DNA from: Brachionus plicatilis
Lineage: Eukaryota; Rotifera; Eurotatoria; Ploima; Brachionidae
DNA: 64,000 nt
Assembly (NCBI GenBank): GCA_010279815.1
Contig: QEOQ01000246.1
Location: 660,836-724,835 of the forward strand
Direction of reading: 5' to 3'
Shown here: positions 10,943-23,125 of the stretch, in pieces
Layout: every line of letters begins with the position of its first letter
Position numbering within the stretch: the stretch's first letter is position 1
The notes under the pieces: model-generated
What the model was told of the DNA's origin: nothing
The model's input: the letters and a program-made list of their open reading frames with translations, nothing else
Databases searched by the model: none
Position numbers and translations under genes: made by a program

Positions 10943-11007
10943 ATGGAACAAGCCTTTAGGAAAAAATTTAATTTAAGAAAAATAGAAGAGGCGAATCTAA
11001 TTTATAT

Positions 11008-12889
11008 ATGTGTAAGATGCAAAGTATTTTAAAGAGTAAACTGAACATTTTAAAACTAAATATGGATAAACATAAAGTGGCCACTCCATCAAAAAAAGTT
11101 ATACCAACACTCATAGACTTACCAATTGAAAAAAAAAACGAAATTATTTCCTGCACTAGAAGAGAAAAAAAGCAATTCAATTTAATTCAAAAACCATTGA
11201 AAAAATGTATTTTAGAGTGGTGTGAAAACACCAGCAGTCATGGATTTTCAAACATGGTCAGAACTGACAGTTGGATCATCAGAATCGTATGGTTAATTTT
11301 AGTTCTACTTTTCATCGGATACTGCATTTTTTGTAATTGAAAAATTAAATTTGATTGTCTTAAAAAATTAATTTTTATTAAAAAAGCTGTGGTTACCATT
11401 ATTTTGGCTTATTTCAAATATGAAGTTGTGGTTAGCTATAAAATAGTTTCAGATTCACCATCGCCATTTCCTGCCGTCACCATTTGCAATTTGAACCCCT
11501 TTGACTTTGGTACTGATGAGTATACAGGAACTTATTTGGAAAATGTTTTGATCAATAATTCAATTAATCCATCAGTTAAGTTATCAACAAACGACACTGC
11601 AGTTTTAAAGGTTGATGAGATAAGAAGTATTATAAAAGCCCATGCAACAGCTGATAAAAATTTAACCTCTGATGATCTAAAAAAAAAAGGTTTCACAATT
11701 GATACAATGCTAATCAGTTGTTTTTACAATAATGAAGAATGCTCTTTGGAAAAGTTCCACTGGTTTAGAGACAATGACTTTGGAAATTGCTATACTTTTA
11801 ATGATTTATTTGATGGCAATAACCAAAGAATAGATAGCTTGAAAACAAGCAAATCAGGTCCCGAAAATGGTTTGAAAATGGAAATATTTGTAGGAGTTTC
11901 TGGACAACAAGATGTTTTCTCAATTAAAAAAGGAATTAAAGTGGTAATTCATGAACGAGGTGTAAGACCTATTCTTAAATATGATGGTATTGAAGTATCC
12001 ACTGGAGTAGCTGCAAATATTGTTGTGTCGAGAACAAATTTTTCCAAGCAGCCTTTACCTTTTAGTTCTTGCAGAAAAGATCCTGAAAATTTACTTTCTA
12101 CTGATTCAAAGTATCACAAATACACACTTTCTATATCAAGATATTATCAAAAACTTTGCTATGAAATATGCCTGCAGTATGAACAAATAGTTCCCAATTG
12201 CCAGTGTGCTGATCCAAGTATTCCAATAGTTGATTCCAATTTAACAATTTGTAGCAATGCAAGAAGCTTAAAATGTGTAAAAGAACAGAGAGATTCTTTT
12301 GATTCAAGCAAAAATATTGATGAAGTTTGTGGTACATTTTGCCCGGATAGTTGTGACCAAATGATTTACTCAACAAGTATTAGTCAATCAAGCTATCCTA
12401 CTGATTATTACAGCAGCATTCTAGTCAATCAAAATAGTCTTGTTGATAAATTTAATCCAGCAAATGAATTTACACCTTTGACTGAACAAGCTACTGTTAA
12501 AAAAAAGCGCACTTATATCAACGAACCATATCCAACTTTGTCTCCAACCACCACTAGTTTACAATCCAATAACAGATTAATGACCATTTTTTTTCAATCT
12601 ATCTAATGGTGTTCAATCTTCAGAAAGCACAACTAAACCACCACTTTCAAAAGAAAAACCCGGAAAAAGTGATGTGCAAATGTCAGTTTTAATGATCTCT
12701 ACTTTTTACAATGATTTACAATATACCTTGATAGAGGAGTCGCCAGCTATGACTCTTGAAGCTTTGTTTGGTCTAATCGGTGGTCAGTTAGGCTTATTTA
12801 TGGGCGCTAGTTTTTTGAGTTTTATGGAAATACTGGAAATGATAATCAATATAGCCAGAGCATATATTAACAATAAAAATTCAAAATAA
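11008..12889 (+). CDS. DEG/ENaC (acid- or peptide-gated) sodium channel subunit, one frameshift
   Basis: A trimeric Na+ channel subunit of the plasma membrane. Exon 1 is 11008-11332 and exon 2 starts at 11387 (54-base GT-AG intron inside TM1). Exon 1 gives the cytoplasmic N-terminus and the start of TM1; exon 2 continues with FPAVTICNLNPFDF, the family signature after TM1. A cysteine-rich extracellular domain follows (LCYEICLQYEQIVPNCQC, CGTFCPDSCDQMIY). The last part (from about 12605) is in another frame and has TM2 with the GAS selectivity-filter triplet (LFMGASFLSFMEILE). The two frames meet at a T8 run (12587-12594); one T fewer would join them, and no intron fits. This is either an assembly/homopolymer error or a recent lesion. 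Alternative start codons exist at 11017, 11062 and (other frame) 10943. Confidence 0.88.
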
Positions 12890-13219
12890 ACTAACTTGAG
12901 AAAAAAGAAATATTTAATATGCAGTAAATTTTTAATTAAATGAATGTAAGACTCAATTTTTCTAGGTATTTGCACAATATTTTAGTTAAATAAAAACTTT
13001 GAATAATATTTTAAATTTTACCATCCACTTTTATTGATGAAATTGTTGAAGTTAGAAAAGTGTTTTGATCAAACTTGTTTTGTTTATATTATGAAAAAAT
13101 TAAGTCACACGAAAAATAATATTTTAGGAACTTTGACTAAATAATATTTCTTTATTCCATCTGTTTGATACTTTTTTTAGCACTTTAATAAAATATAAAA
13201 AAAATCACTAAAGAATAAA

Positions 13220-13710
13220 ATTCATAGCAACGTCAATTTCATAGAATTATTTATCATAGATAGTGATTACATAGAAAGTTTTTTCATAGAAAAAAATTTG
13301 GTAGAATTTCACCTTGAACACAGTATGGAATCAAGCTTAGTGCGTTTATTTAATGGTGATGTTATCAAAAAAACAAAGAAGTGAATAAAATTAAAAATTG
13401 AAACGTAATGGTTAATTTGAAATTTTGGACCTGTGGAAAAACCAATATTGGAAAAACAATTCAGGAGCCTTCGTTTGAACCCTCTTGTTTGCATAACATT
13501 TTTTTTATTAAAAAATAGAATAAAAATAACTTATAATTAGTAATTATGATTAAAACAATTTGAAATTGTATTTAGATGGTCCAGATAAGTTGTTTCTTTA
13601 CTGAATTCGAAAAATTTATTTTCTATATTTTTTTGTTTTTATAAATGTGTCATTCTATGAAAATTTTTCTATCTTATGTTATTTCTATAATTTTTTTTTT
13701 CTACTGAGGG
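13220..13710. repeat. Inverted array of CATAGAA-like motifs
   Basis: CATAG(A/C)A occurs repeatedly at about 13222-13300 on the plus strand and its complement TTCTAT(G) recurs at 13621-13700. The spacing is roughly 20 bases. The layout (short motifs pointing inward from two ends about 490 bp apart) resembles subterminal repeats of a non-autonomous DNA transposon. True ends are not clear. Confidence 0.4.
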
Positions 13711-14769
13711 GCCCTCACTTTTTTTAAAATTTTTTTTTGTACTTTTACAAATTTTTATTTAATCTTTTTTAATACAAGACCGCTAAATTTAAGGTGGCAC
13801 TGAGTTATTTGGCGAGAGATCAAAAATATTAATCAATTTTTAATCTTAAGCTAGAATTATTTTGAGATTTTTGAAGCTAAAATATTTATAATTTAAATTA
13901 AGTAAAGTAAAAATCAATTGCTTTTTGGAATTATTTCTAGGTCCTGTTCACATAAACTTTATAAACTTCTATTTAATCAATTTAAAATTTTTAAGTTTTT
14001 AAGTAACAAATTTTCTTGAAGAAAAATTACTTAGCAAAATGTTAAAATTGAGTTGCAACAGTTAAATTAAAGTCACAAACAATTAATTGCATGATTGAAT
14101 TACCCCATTTACTTTACTTTATTTAGAACTAAAGTAATTTTTTAAAGCAACAATTTAAGAAAAATTAACTCGACACAAATTAAATTTGAAAACAGGAATG
14201 AAACCTTTAACTTAATTTTAAAAAAATAAAAGTTGATACATTTTGCATTAATAGAATCCCACATAAACTGAAATCGGTCAAAAAAATTAAAAAATTGACA
14301 AAATATAAATCTTCACTCATAAACAATCAAAAAAGTTTCAATTTTATTTTAGGACAGGACTGAGATTGAGGAATATAAGAAAGATTATTATAATATTAAA
14401 AATTTGACTTTCCGTTTGAAAGATATAGAGGTATTAGGTTTCATTTTTAATAAATCACTATTTATGTTAATTAAGCTTTTCTTGGTCTTTTTTTTAAGAG
14501 AATTAGGAAATGTGTATAAAAATGTTCAGAATTGAGTAAAAAATCTAAAAAAGAAGAGAAAATAACAATAATGATAGTGATTGATTCGGCTAATTTTAAA
14601 ATTGAGGGCTAAATGTCTCAAAAGTCAAAGAACCAGTGGTAATTTTTTTTTTTTAATATCAAATTAATTTAATTCAAAATTAATTTAATTTTATGCTTTA
14701 TCAATTGAGTAACGCATCTTACAAATGAGGTTCTAGAATATTCGCTTCCTCAAGTTATTCACAAATATA

Positions 14770-14841
14770 TACACTGCTGGTACGATACATGGTCCTGAGG
14801 TAAAATTTTACATCAGAACCATGTATCGTACCAGCTCTGTA
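14770..14841. repeat. 72-bp near-perfect palindrome
   Basis: Arms of about 36 bases with GCTGGTACGATACATGG on one side and its exact complement on the other, ending TACA...TGTA. There are only a few mismatches. It may be a very short TA-flanked MITE or a hairpin-forming site. Confidence 0.85.
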
Positions 14842-15589
14842 TACTTACATGAACACAAATGGGACTACTCTCATATCTTTTTAATATTCAAATGAAACTT
14901 TCCAGCATACCTATTTTTCATCCTTGCATACTATACTTATTGGCACACTTTTTGCTAAAATACATATCTACCTTTAAAAAACACTCAAAAAGCTGTTAAA
15001 TATAATGAATTTTTGAAATCAAAAAATTACTTAATAATTTTATAAATTGAGTTTATATAATAAAATTTAATTTAATTTCTTTATCAATTCACTCGCGTTT
15101 ATTTTGACCACCAAATTTGAGTTTGTTCAGGGAACGATAATTCTTGTAAGTATCTTATTGCCAACAAATTACCCCAATGATTTTAAATGTATTTAAAAAA
15201 ATATTTAAAGAACATTTTAAAACTAACTAATTGCATTAATGCGTTTTCTTCCTTTCTTGCTCCTCACCCTTCCTTTAGTATTCGCTGATTCTACCTCAAC
15301 AGTTCCTAGCTTTTTTTTTCGATTTCTTTTCCTTCCCGTAAAGAAAATAATCATGACCATTATTGACTAAAAGTTGAAGAAGAAGAAAGGAAAGAAAACG
15401 TATAATTTAGTCAAATGTACTGTTTGATTGCTTTAAAATAAATTTCAATTAATTGATCAATTAATCTGATCTCTGTCTTTAAAAAGAAAAAAAAATCTTC
15501 GACCTCAAGATCTTAATTAGAAACAAGAAGAATCTTAGAAACAGGAACTGTTCATGTAACTGGAAGGGTATGAACCTGTATAAAGATTA

Positions 15590-17695
15590 CAAATGTATCT
15601 GTAAATTAGTTTCATCAGAAATAAAAAGAGCTAGACTAACAAATGGACAAAAAGCTTAGAAAAAAGTTGAGAAGAATCCAAAAAAATTGTACAAAAACCT
15701 AAATCATTAACAAGTAACCAAAAAATCAATCAATGCATTAAAAAGTCAAACAAAATGAGACCGAAAGAGATATCAAATCTTCTTAATAAATTTTTTCTGG
15801 ACGTTTTTGTTTTTTAACAAGATGGTGAGCTTCCTGCTTTTGAAGTTGAATTTAATGAAAACTGACCAGAATATATTGACATTGAACCGAATTTTATTAG
15901 TAATGAAATGGTATTCAAAAAATTACAAGACCTAAGAATAAATCATGTGGTAGAGACAAGCTTCATCAGTCATTTCTTAAAAACTGTGCAGAAGTCTTTA
16001 CTGTTCCTTTAACTTTGATTTTCAGAGTGTCTTTATCCAAAACCTAGCAAATACTGTTCCGCATAGCTAAATTGAAAGCGTATGGCCTTGATGGTCTGGT
16101 ACTAAAATGGATTGAAGCTTTCTTGAAAAATAGAAGATAACGAGTTGTTCAAGGTGAAATGTTGTCGAATTGGGTTGAGATTTTTAGCGGTGTACCACAA
16201 GAGTTTAACAAGAGTTTGATTGGATTATTATTTGTAAGTGATTGGATCACTATTGTTTGCTTTGTATGTCAATGATCTACCAAAAGGAATAGAGAATGTT
16301 GTCAAAATTATCCAGATGATACTAAAATGTTCTCGCAAATGGTATCAGAAATAAGCGCAGCGAAAATATAATCAAATTTAGATTTAATTTTCAAGTGGAC
16401 CTAAGATTGAAGCCCAGAATATTACTAGCTTTAAAGCAGGCGTTTATTTGACACATCAACTGTCTTAGTGTGCCTTGTCAGCACACTCGCTGGCTAGCCA
16501 GCTACAGTCAAAACTAACGGGTGTCATAAGAAAAGTCGCTGAGAGAGTTCCCGTATAAGGAATTAATAAAGCAATAGAATCGTTCGATTTTAGACTTCGT
16601 ATAGTAGAAAATTGTAGGAACTATTATTGTAACAAATAATTTTTTAATTACCTAAAAAAAAAAAAGTTAAACTAAATTAATATTTCATTTTTCGAATTCA
16701 AAATTTTGGAAACTCTAGTAACTAATATGACAGATCATTTTTTAACTGGTTCAAAATAATCTGTTTAAAAATATTTTTTTTTACTTTTAATTGATATTTT
16801 AGAAGTTAAGAATTAAAATTAAAATTTTTTTTAGGATTGACTTAAAAAGAACAACTTTCAAGTGCAAAATTTAGTAAAATAAGTTAACCAGTGACTAATA
16901 TAACATTAAATCTTGATTCATTTTGCTATTTTTAAAGTGTATAATCACCTTCTTAGTCCAAGTATTTTTGAAACAGGATTATTATTTGTAAAGACAGACA
17001 CTTTTAGTTATAAAATGGTAATATAGTGTCTTAAATTTTGAAGAGGATTATTATTCATAGTTTTTTGTGTAAAATTGAGTATTTACTATAATCATACAAA
17101 ATTTGGTAATAAAATATCATTCCATTCAAAAGATATTACATTTTATTCACAAAAACCCCTTTTTTTGAACTTAATATAATTTTAGCGATTTTTGGATGTT
17201 TTTAATAATATTTTTCGAACAGAGCATCGGAAAAATTTGACCTTGGTATCATTAGAGAGCTGATAAAATTCTCTTTTCACTGATATATAAAAATATATAG
17301 GTAAAAAATGAAGACCTCGGGGACATTTTTAGGGTTGACTGGGTATCAAGGTCACCAGGGTTCCTTGTGACCTGGTTGTCAGATCGACAAAATTTCAAAT
17401 GTTTTATATATATATAAGTAGTCATTCTATATCTGTGTTAGATTTAATCCGAAACATACATTCCTTTCATATTTTTTTTTAATTTAAAATTTCGGTCAAG
17501 CTTTATTAGACACCCGTTACTACTTCTTCTAAAAGTCATGTATAACCAATTAATTTGAAACTTTTGATTTTATTTCTGAAGCAAAAGATTAAGGTTCACA
17601 GGCAAAAAGAAGCGACTGCTACAGCTCTTTAAAGCCATGCTTAGAGAACATCTAAGCTGCAGTTTAAACTACTACGACTACTACTACTAAATTCC
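15590..17695 (+). mobile_element. Dead LINE (CR1/Jockey-like) split by a mariner-type element
   Basis: Between 15590 and 16440 translated pieces in shifting frames match LINE reverse transcriptase: LKAYGLDGLVLKWIEAFLKN, then SNWVEIFSGVPQ, then LLFALYVNDLPKGIENVVK and a damaged YADD box (PDDTK). Stops and frameshifts are frequent. A second element occupies 16517-17517. The segment 17518-17695 looks like the LINE 3' end because it closes in ACTACTACGACTACTACTAC, the same sort of trinucleotide tail as at 9809. Confidence 0.75.
16517..17517. mobile_element. Mariner-type non-autonomous element, ACGGGTG family
   Basis: The left end ACGGGTGTCATAAG and the right end, complemented, ACGGGTGTCTAATAAAG are flanked by TA on both sides (16515-16516, 17518-17519). 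The identical part of the termini is short (about 9 bases, then gapped similarity). It is about 1 kb long, with no transposase recognised. It lies inside the dead LINE. Confidence 0.65.
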
Positions 17696-18468
17696 AAGAA
17701 AATTCGAATCATTTTTAATTGCATTATTTGATGTATTTTATTTTAAAAATCAATAAAAAGAGCAATCATTATCATTACATAAGATTTTTGCAAAATCGAT
17801 AATTAAAAAAAATTGGCTTGGATAAATTTATCACTTTAATCATTGGGAATTGATTTGGAAAATTATAAAAATTCTTGTTTTGATTATCATCGGAATCTAT
17901 GAATTTCAAGAGTTATTTTGCAATCAGTAATAAGTAAAAAATAAAGGGAATTTATGTATTATTTTTTAAATTTGCGTTTGGTTTCAGTGGAAATCTAAAA
18001 TTTATTTATTTATTTATATATGTTTCACCTTTTACTGACTTAAGACTACTAAATCAAAAAATTCACATCTTCTAAAAATTTAGGGCAGCATAAATGTTAT
18101 ATAAAAAATTTTCCGTAATGATAGAAACTAAAAAGATTGAAAAATGTTGACGTTTCTCCTTTATCCTAGACAATAATTCCTGCAATAAAAATTAGTTGAT
18201 ATTAACTTAATAATTTTAGTTTAAAAATTTATTTTGACGTATGTTGCAAAAATTAAGATAAAAATTAAACCAATTTTTCACTTCAAATCCAAATAATTTA
18301 GCTTATTATTCTTATTAAAAAAATTCTAATTTTTGACATTTGAAAAAAATTAATTGACTCCTCTTAGACTTATTTAAAGCAAATATTTTAATAAAATAAC
18401 TGTTCAATTTTTTTATTAAAAAAAAGCAAATAATTTTATAATTTACAATAAAATCAACTTTGTCAATA
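17696..18468. other. AT-rich spacer upstream of the GPCR
   Basis: No gene or repeat is recognised. Confidence 0.5.
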
Positions 18469-19542
18469 ATGCAAAACATAGTTTCAAACGACACTGTAGT
18501 AAACTATTTCATATGGGCTTACCGTACTTCAAATAGTTTTCTTTTCTACGCTAATTTAACAATTGTTCCATTTGGTCTGTTCTTCAATCTTCTTTCATAT
18601 TTAGTTTTTTCGAGAAAAACTTTTGAAAAAGGAACTATGGGATTCTATTTTCGAGTTATAGCCATAATGGACTCTATTGCATTAACCAACCTATTTGCCC
18701 AATTTTTCACTCAATCACTTGGTATTGACCTAGTCCTAGTGTCTTCGTTTACCTGCATATTTTTTAATCTATTTTTAAGAGTTTCTTTCCAAGCGTCAGC
18801 GTGGCTAAATGTTATAGTTACTCTAGATAGACTAGCATGTATCAAGTATGTGCACAAACAATTTAAATTTAATAAAAATAAAAAAATTCTCCTTACCATT
18901 TTGTTCACGGTCCTCTTGGTTATTATCCTGACAAACATTCCGGTTTTTTTTCTCAAGAGATCGGTAATTATTTATAACAATCAATCTTTAGCATTGTGTA
19001 ACACAGATACAACATCATATTTTATTCGTGAATTTTTTTACATGATGGTACGAACAGTGTTGCCATTTGCAATTATGCTCTACGCCAATATCACATTGAT
19101 TAGAACTTTAAGAGAGTCGAGACTTAAGTTCAAAAAGAATAGATCATTGCAACGCGAATATTACTTTGCTTCATCGTTAATTATTATTAATTCAATTTTT
19201 CTGGCAAATTTACTACCACTTGAGCTTTCAAAGATATTGTATAGTGCAACCTCTGCAAAATTGAGCTATTTCACTGGCGTAATTACTATTATTTATTTTG
19301 TGACTACTTATATTTCAGCTTTTAACCATGTTTTTCCATTTTTTATTAATTTAAAGTTTAATAAAATTTTTTACAATGAAGTGTGTAATTGTATAGCTGA
19401 AGTAAAAGAGTTCTTGGGAATTTCAAAAGATGGGATTGCTGGTCAAAACCGAATAGCCAGCTTTGAAGACGGAATTACCCAAAATGGTTCTTCATTGGTA
19501 TTCACAATTCAAAAATTAAAATTGTCAAATAATGTATACTAA
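18469..19542 (+). CDS. Rhodopsin-class G-protein-coupled receptor, intronless
   Basis: A 357-residue seven-transmembrane receptor starting at ATG 18469. TM1 contains the conserved Asn (GLFFNLLSYLVFSR), TM2 the Asp (IAIMDSIAL), TM3 ends TLDRLACIKY (DRY replaced by DRL), TM5 has the Pro (RTVLPFAIMLYANI), and TM7 is AFNHVFPFFINLKFNKIFY, a divergent NPxxY. The set of variants matches orphan, peptide-receptor-like GPCR groups that are expanded in invertebrates. The C-tail is short and the loop after TM5 is basic. Ligand unknown. The single-exon structure may mean a retroposed or lineage-expanded receptor. No close gene partners. Confidence 0.85.
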   Translation: MQNIVSNDTVVNYFIWAYRTSNSFLFYANLTIVPFGLFFNLLSYLVFSRKTFEKGTMGFYFRVIAIMDSIALTNLFAQFFTQSLGIDLVLVSSFTCIFFNLFLRVSFQASAWLNVIVTLDRLACIKYVHKQFKFNKNKKILLTILFTVLLVIILTNIPVFFLKRSVIIYNNQSLALCNTDTTSYFIREFFYMMVRTVLPFAIMLYANITLIRTLRESRLKFKKNRSLQREYYFASSLIIINSIFLANLLPLELSKILYSATSAKLSYFTGVITIIYFVTTYISAFNHVFPFFINLKFNKIFYNEVCNCIAEVKEFLGISKDGIAGQNRIASFEDGITQNGSSLVFTIQKLKLSNNVY

Positions 19543-19744
19543 TTGAAAGAAAAAAAAAGTAAAATTTGCAAAATCAATAAAAAGTTTAGCTAAATTAAAA
19601 AAGACAATAATATTTAAATTTCATTTTTGTAAGCTTTGAATAAAGTATTTTAAAAAATTTTTGCATTATTTTCTGATTTTATTTTCGTTTTATTCATATA
19701 TTTAAAAAATTATTTTTTGAAAAATTTAAATTCGGGAATATCAT

Positions 19745-20207
19745 TTCAGCACAATCAATTTCTGATTAGCACAATGAAAAAAGCATTCAACACAATTCGA
19801 TTTCTTCTCAGCACAAAAAATTATATTTAAAAAAAAAACATTTAACGCAAAAAAATTGTGTTTGAAAATAATTCTTAAATGAAATTTTTTTCTCAGCACA
19901 AAAATAGTTATAATAAAACAGTTCTTTTAATGCCAATAAATGTGCACAATATCCTAATTTAGTGAAAAACTTGCAAGAACAATTTTTACTGTTAAGCTCA
20001 ACTTTATAACAGTTCTTGAAAAATTTTTTTTTAATTTTCCCAACAAATCATTAATTTTTGTGTTGAATGCATTTATCTTATTTTTAATTTTTGTGCTAAA
20101 AGTATTGTTTTCAAATTTTAATTTTTGTGTTGAGAAAAAATCATTTTGTGCTTAGCGTTTTGAAATTGTGTTGAATGGTTATTTTTTTGTGTTGAAAAGG
20201 GAGACCC
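19745..20207. repeat. Inverted array of CAGCACAA/CAACACAA motifs
   Basis: On the left half (19745-19950) CAGCACAA, TAGCACAA and CAACACAA recur about every 20-40 bases. On the right half (20050-20207) the complements TTGTGTTG, TTGTGCTA and TTGTGCTT recur with similar spacing. About a dozen copies point toward the centre. There are no open frames. It resembles subterminal-repeat arrays that transposases bind, but classical terminal inverted repeats are not evident. Confidence 0.65.
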
Positions 20208-21278
20208 TTTAAATTCCATATTTGCTAAAAAAAAGTTTAAATTATTTTTTTAAGTAAAAAGTCAAAATCAAATCTGACTTTTATAATTAACGGTCTAAAG
20301 ACCTCTCATTCGACTAAAAAATCTGATTCAAGGCTATTTAACTTTTCAAGAACCCTATTTCTAAATTATAAATTAATTGAGTTTTTTATTTTAGTTTAAT
20401 TGATCTTACTGTCAAAATTTTGAATGGCTTGCATTCCTTTGATGCTGATTTCTGAGAACTAGTGATAAAACGTTGTCATGCTCATTAGATGGATCATGGG
20501 TTTTTAGAGTTTTCTTAAGAATTATTGCTAAATTAGTTTTTTTCCGCGTTATGATTTTCTCTATTATTTTGAACTTAGGTTAAAAAGGTTTATAATTAGA
20601 TTTTAAAGTTCATTGAAATAAGTTCAGGCTCGAGTCAAACTAGATCTTTTAGTGTTTATAAGAAATTAAAAATTTCCGCTAGATAGTGAAATGGATAGGA
20701 TAATTAACACTAAAGCTAAAATGTCCAAGCAATAAAAATTGTAATTTTAACTTCACTTAAGTTTTGATCAGCTTTTTTTTACAGTGATTGGAGAATGTAT
20801 TTTTTTGATTTTTTGATAATTAAATATTTTATAAAAAAGAAATTTTTAAATTATGCAAGAAAATTATAAATTTTGTATTCCTTTATAAAATTTAGTTTCA
20901 ACATTGAAAATCTTAGTTTTCGATGTTAAATAATTATTGTATAAAATATCAATAAGATATAAATTGTTCTAATTTTGCCAAAAATTCTTAGTTTAAAGTA
21001 AAATTATAAAAAATTTAAAAGTTAACTTATTTCTTAAAGTGTATTTTTTTGCACGTACTTGTGCAAATTATAATATCAAATTTTTTCCTTGGTTATTGAA
21101 TTAAATTTTTCTTTCATTAAAGTAGTAATGTTTGATAATTTTGAAATCTTTTAGTTTCAAGTAAAAATTTTAATAAAAAATTTAAATGCAGAATAATTTT
21201 GATACTTTTAAATAGAATCGTCATTAAATCAAAAACAGGTACAATCAAGATCAATTCATTATAACTTAAAATTTTATA
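20208..21278. other. AT-rich spacer between GPCR and GOSR1
   Basis: No gene or repeat is recognised. Confidence 0.5.
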
Positions 21279-22737
21279 ATGAGAAGTTTGAACAGTACTT
21301 CGACGAATCCAACTCAAACTCTAGGATCATCATACGGAATTATGTCACAAAATTTTCAATCGAATTCTCAAATAGGACAAAGACTGGACTGGGAAAGTAA
21401 GTATTCTACTGTTTTTAGGACTTTTTTGTTTTTATTTTTTTAGCTCTAAGAAAACAGGCAAGACAACTCGAAAATGAAACCGATTCAAAACTCATATCTT
21501 TTAGCAAACTTTGTACCAACTATTCTGCTTCGGTCATTACCGATGGAAAAAATTCAAGCATGTCTTCTGATCTTCTTTTCGTCACATTGTCAAATGAAAT
21601 AGAGGACTTAATATCCAAATTGACAAACATAAATTCAAAAATGAATGATTGTTTGAATACCGACAATGGTCCAAATTCAAATGCAACCGTTCACACTCTA
21701 CAAGTAAACTTTTTCTTAAACTATTTAATTAAAAAAAAAAATTTTTGATTAATTTTTTTTATTTAATAAACAAAATTTTATATGTTAATTATTTGTTTGA
21801 TAAAAATATTTTTTTTAGCGACATAGAGACATATTGCGGGATTATTCTCAAGAATATGAAAAAACCAAAAGAACCATAATGGCTTATAAGGAGAGAGAAG
21901 AATTATTCACTAGTGGTAACAAGCGAGAAACTGGTTTGAGTAATAGGAGACAGGATGGTTCAACAAGTAGCTCGACCTCACTTTTTATGAAGGAATACGA
22001 TCATTTGAAAAGTTCCCATTCTCTAATTGACCAGCAGATTGAGTAAAAATTTTCACTTTGGTTAATTTAAAAATTTATTCAACCAAATTATTCAAAGAAT
22101 GGCTGAAATAACAAAAGAAAACCTTCAGTCTCAGAGCAAAAATTTGCGCTTCTTTCAGCAAAAAATGAATACAATTTCTCGTAATTATTATTTCATTAAT
22201 TCTAAATACAAATATTTTCGTAAAAAAATAATCCGATTTTTTAACTCAAGATAAGTAAAAAGCTATTCATAAAATATTGATCTTTATCAACATTACTTGC
22301 AGTTCTATCCAAAAAATTTAATTTTTATTTAATTGTTTAACTGATGAGAAAAAACTTATTATAGCAAAATTGATTTTTAATTACATTTAAACTTTTATTA
22401 TTAATATATTAATCTTTAACTTCAATTTATCATGTGTCATTTAAAAATGTTTTTTGACCCGTTGAGTGTCAATTCTTTTTGTTTGTTATGGTTTTAATTA
22501 GATCGGATCTAAAAACAATGATTAACTGCATTTTATTTCTATTTAGGTCAAGCTAAAATAAAATATTTTTTTTTTAAATTTTACTTTGTCAGATTATAAT
22601 TAAATTTTTTTTAAGAGAAATTTCCAATGATAAACAATTTGGTCCAAAAAATCAAGCTTAAAAAGCGTAAAGACTCGTTAATTTTAGCCGTGGTCATTTC
22701 ACTGTGCATCATAATAATGTTACTCTATATTTTTTAA
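21279..22737 (+). CDS. GOSR1: Golgi SNAP receptor complex member 1 (GS28/GOS28)
   Basis: A tail-anchored Qb-SNARE for ER-Golgi and intra-Golgi fusion. Five exons join in frame: 21279-21396, 21444-21703, 21819-22042, 22098-22180 and 22616-22737, giving 268 residues (human protein 250). Diagnostic stretches are LRKQARQLENETDSKLISFS, HTLQ joined to RHRDILRDYSQEY, FMKEYDHLKSS, the SNARE helix ENLQSQSKNLRFFQQKMNTI, then FPMINNLVQKIKLKKRKDSL and a C-terminal membrane anchor (AVVISLCIIIMLLYIF). The extra length over the human protein is at the N-terminus before the first conserved helix. All splice sites are GT-AG. Rab35-like follows 0.4 kb downstream on the same strand, with no sign of co-transcription. 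Confidence 0.95.
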
Positions 22738-23125
22738 GTACTTTTTTAAATAAATTTCAATAAAATAATCATGAATTTATAAAATTATTAACATTAATCT
22801 AAAATGATGACTTTATTTTTTGAATTTTTCTTAATAGATAAGATAAAAGCTGTTTGAAAGGTTTTTAAATTGTAATTAAATTTTTAAATTATGATTTTGT
22901 TCTTTTTTTTTTTATTTTAAATAATTCAAAATTTTATTGACATTTATAATATCGGTCTTTGAAACATCAAAATTTTTAGAACCGTCCGATAATTTCAAAA
23001 ATTTGTAAATAAATATTTGGTATTTAAGCAATCTTTTTTTAACATAAAAAAGCAGGCATAAATTCCTGCGATAAAAAATCCCTTTCTTATCAAAAAATAA
23101 TAATAAAAATAGAAGATTCTAGAGA

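Larger units (their letters stand above)
12890..15589. other. Repeat-bearing intergenic region
   Basis: Apart from the motif array at 13220-13710 and the palindrome at 14770-14841 I find one exon-like stretch at 14353-14430: TTTATTTTAG acceptor, 26 open codons (rich in E, K and D), then GAG|GTATTA. It is not linked to any gene I recognise. The segment 15240-15400 has weak inverted TTTTCTTCCTTTC-like arms. The rest is AT-rich and featureless. Confidence 0.35.

Noticed and set aside
10943..11035. Alternative ATG at 10943 with a GTAAG donor giving a 23-base intron
   Set aside because: Intron would be too short; the open frame from 11008 is preferred.
12608..12622. GT...AG pair that could be a 15-base intron fixing the DEG/ENaC frame
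   Set aside because: Far too short to be spliced, and does not lie where the frames diverge.
17330..17350. GGGTTGACTGGG similar to the end of the P450-interrupting transposon
   Set aside because: Single 12-base match without a partner end or wider similarity; likely chance.
22341..22365. CTGATGAGAAAA as a second hammerhead core
   Set aside because: No stem II between CTGATGA and GAAA and no flanking stems.
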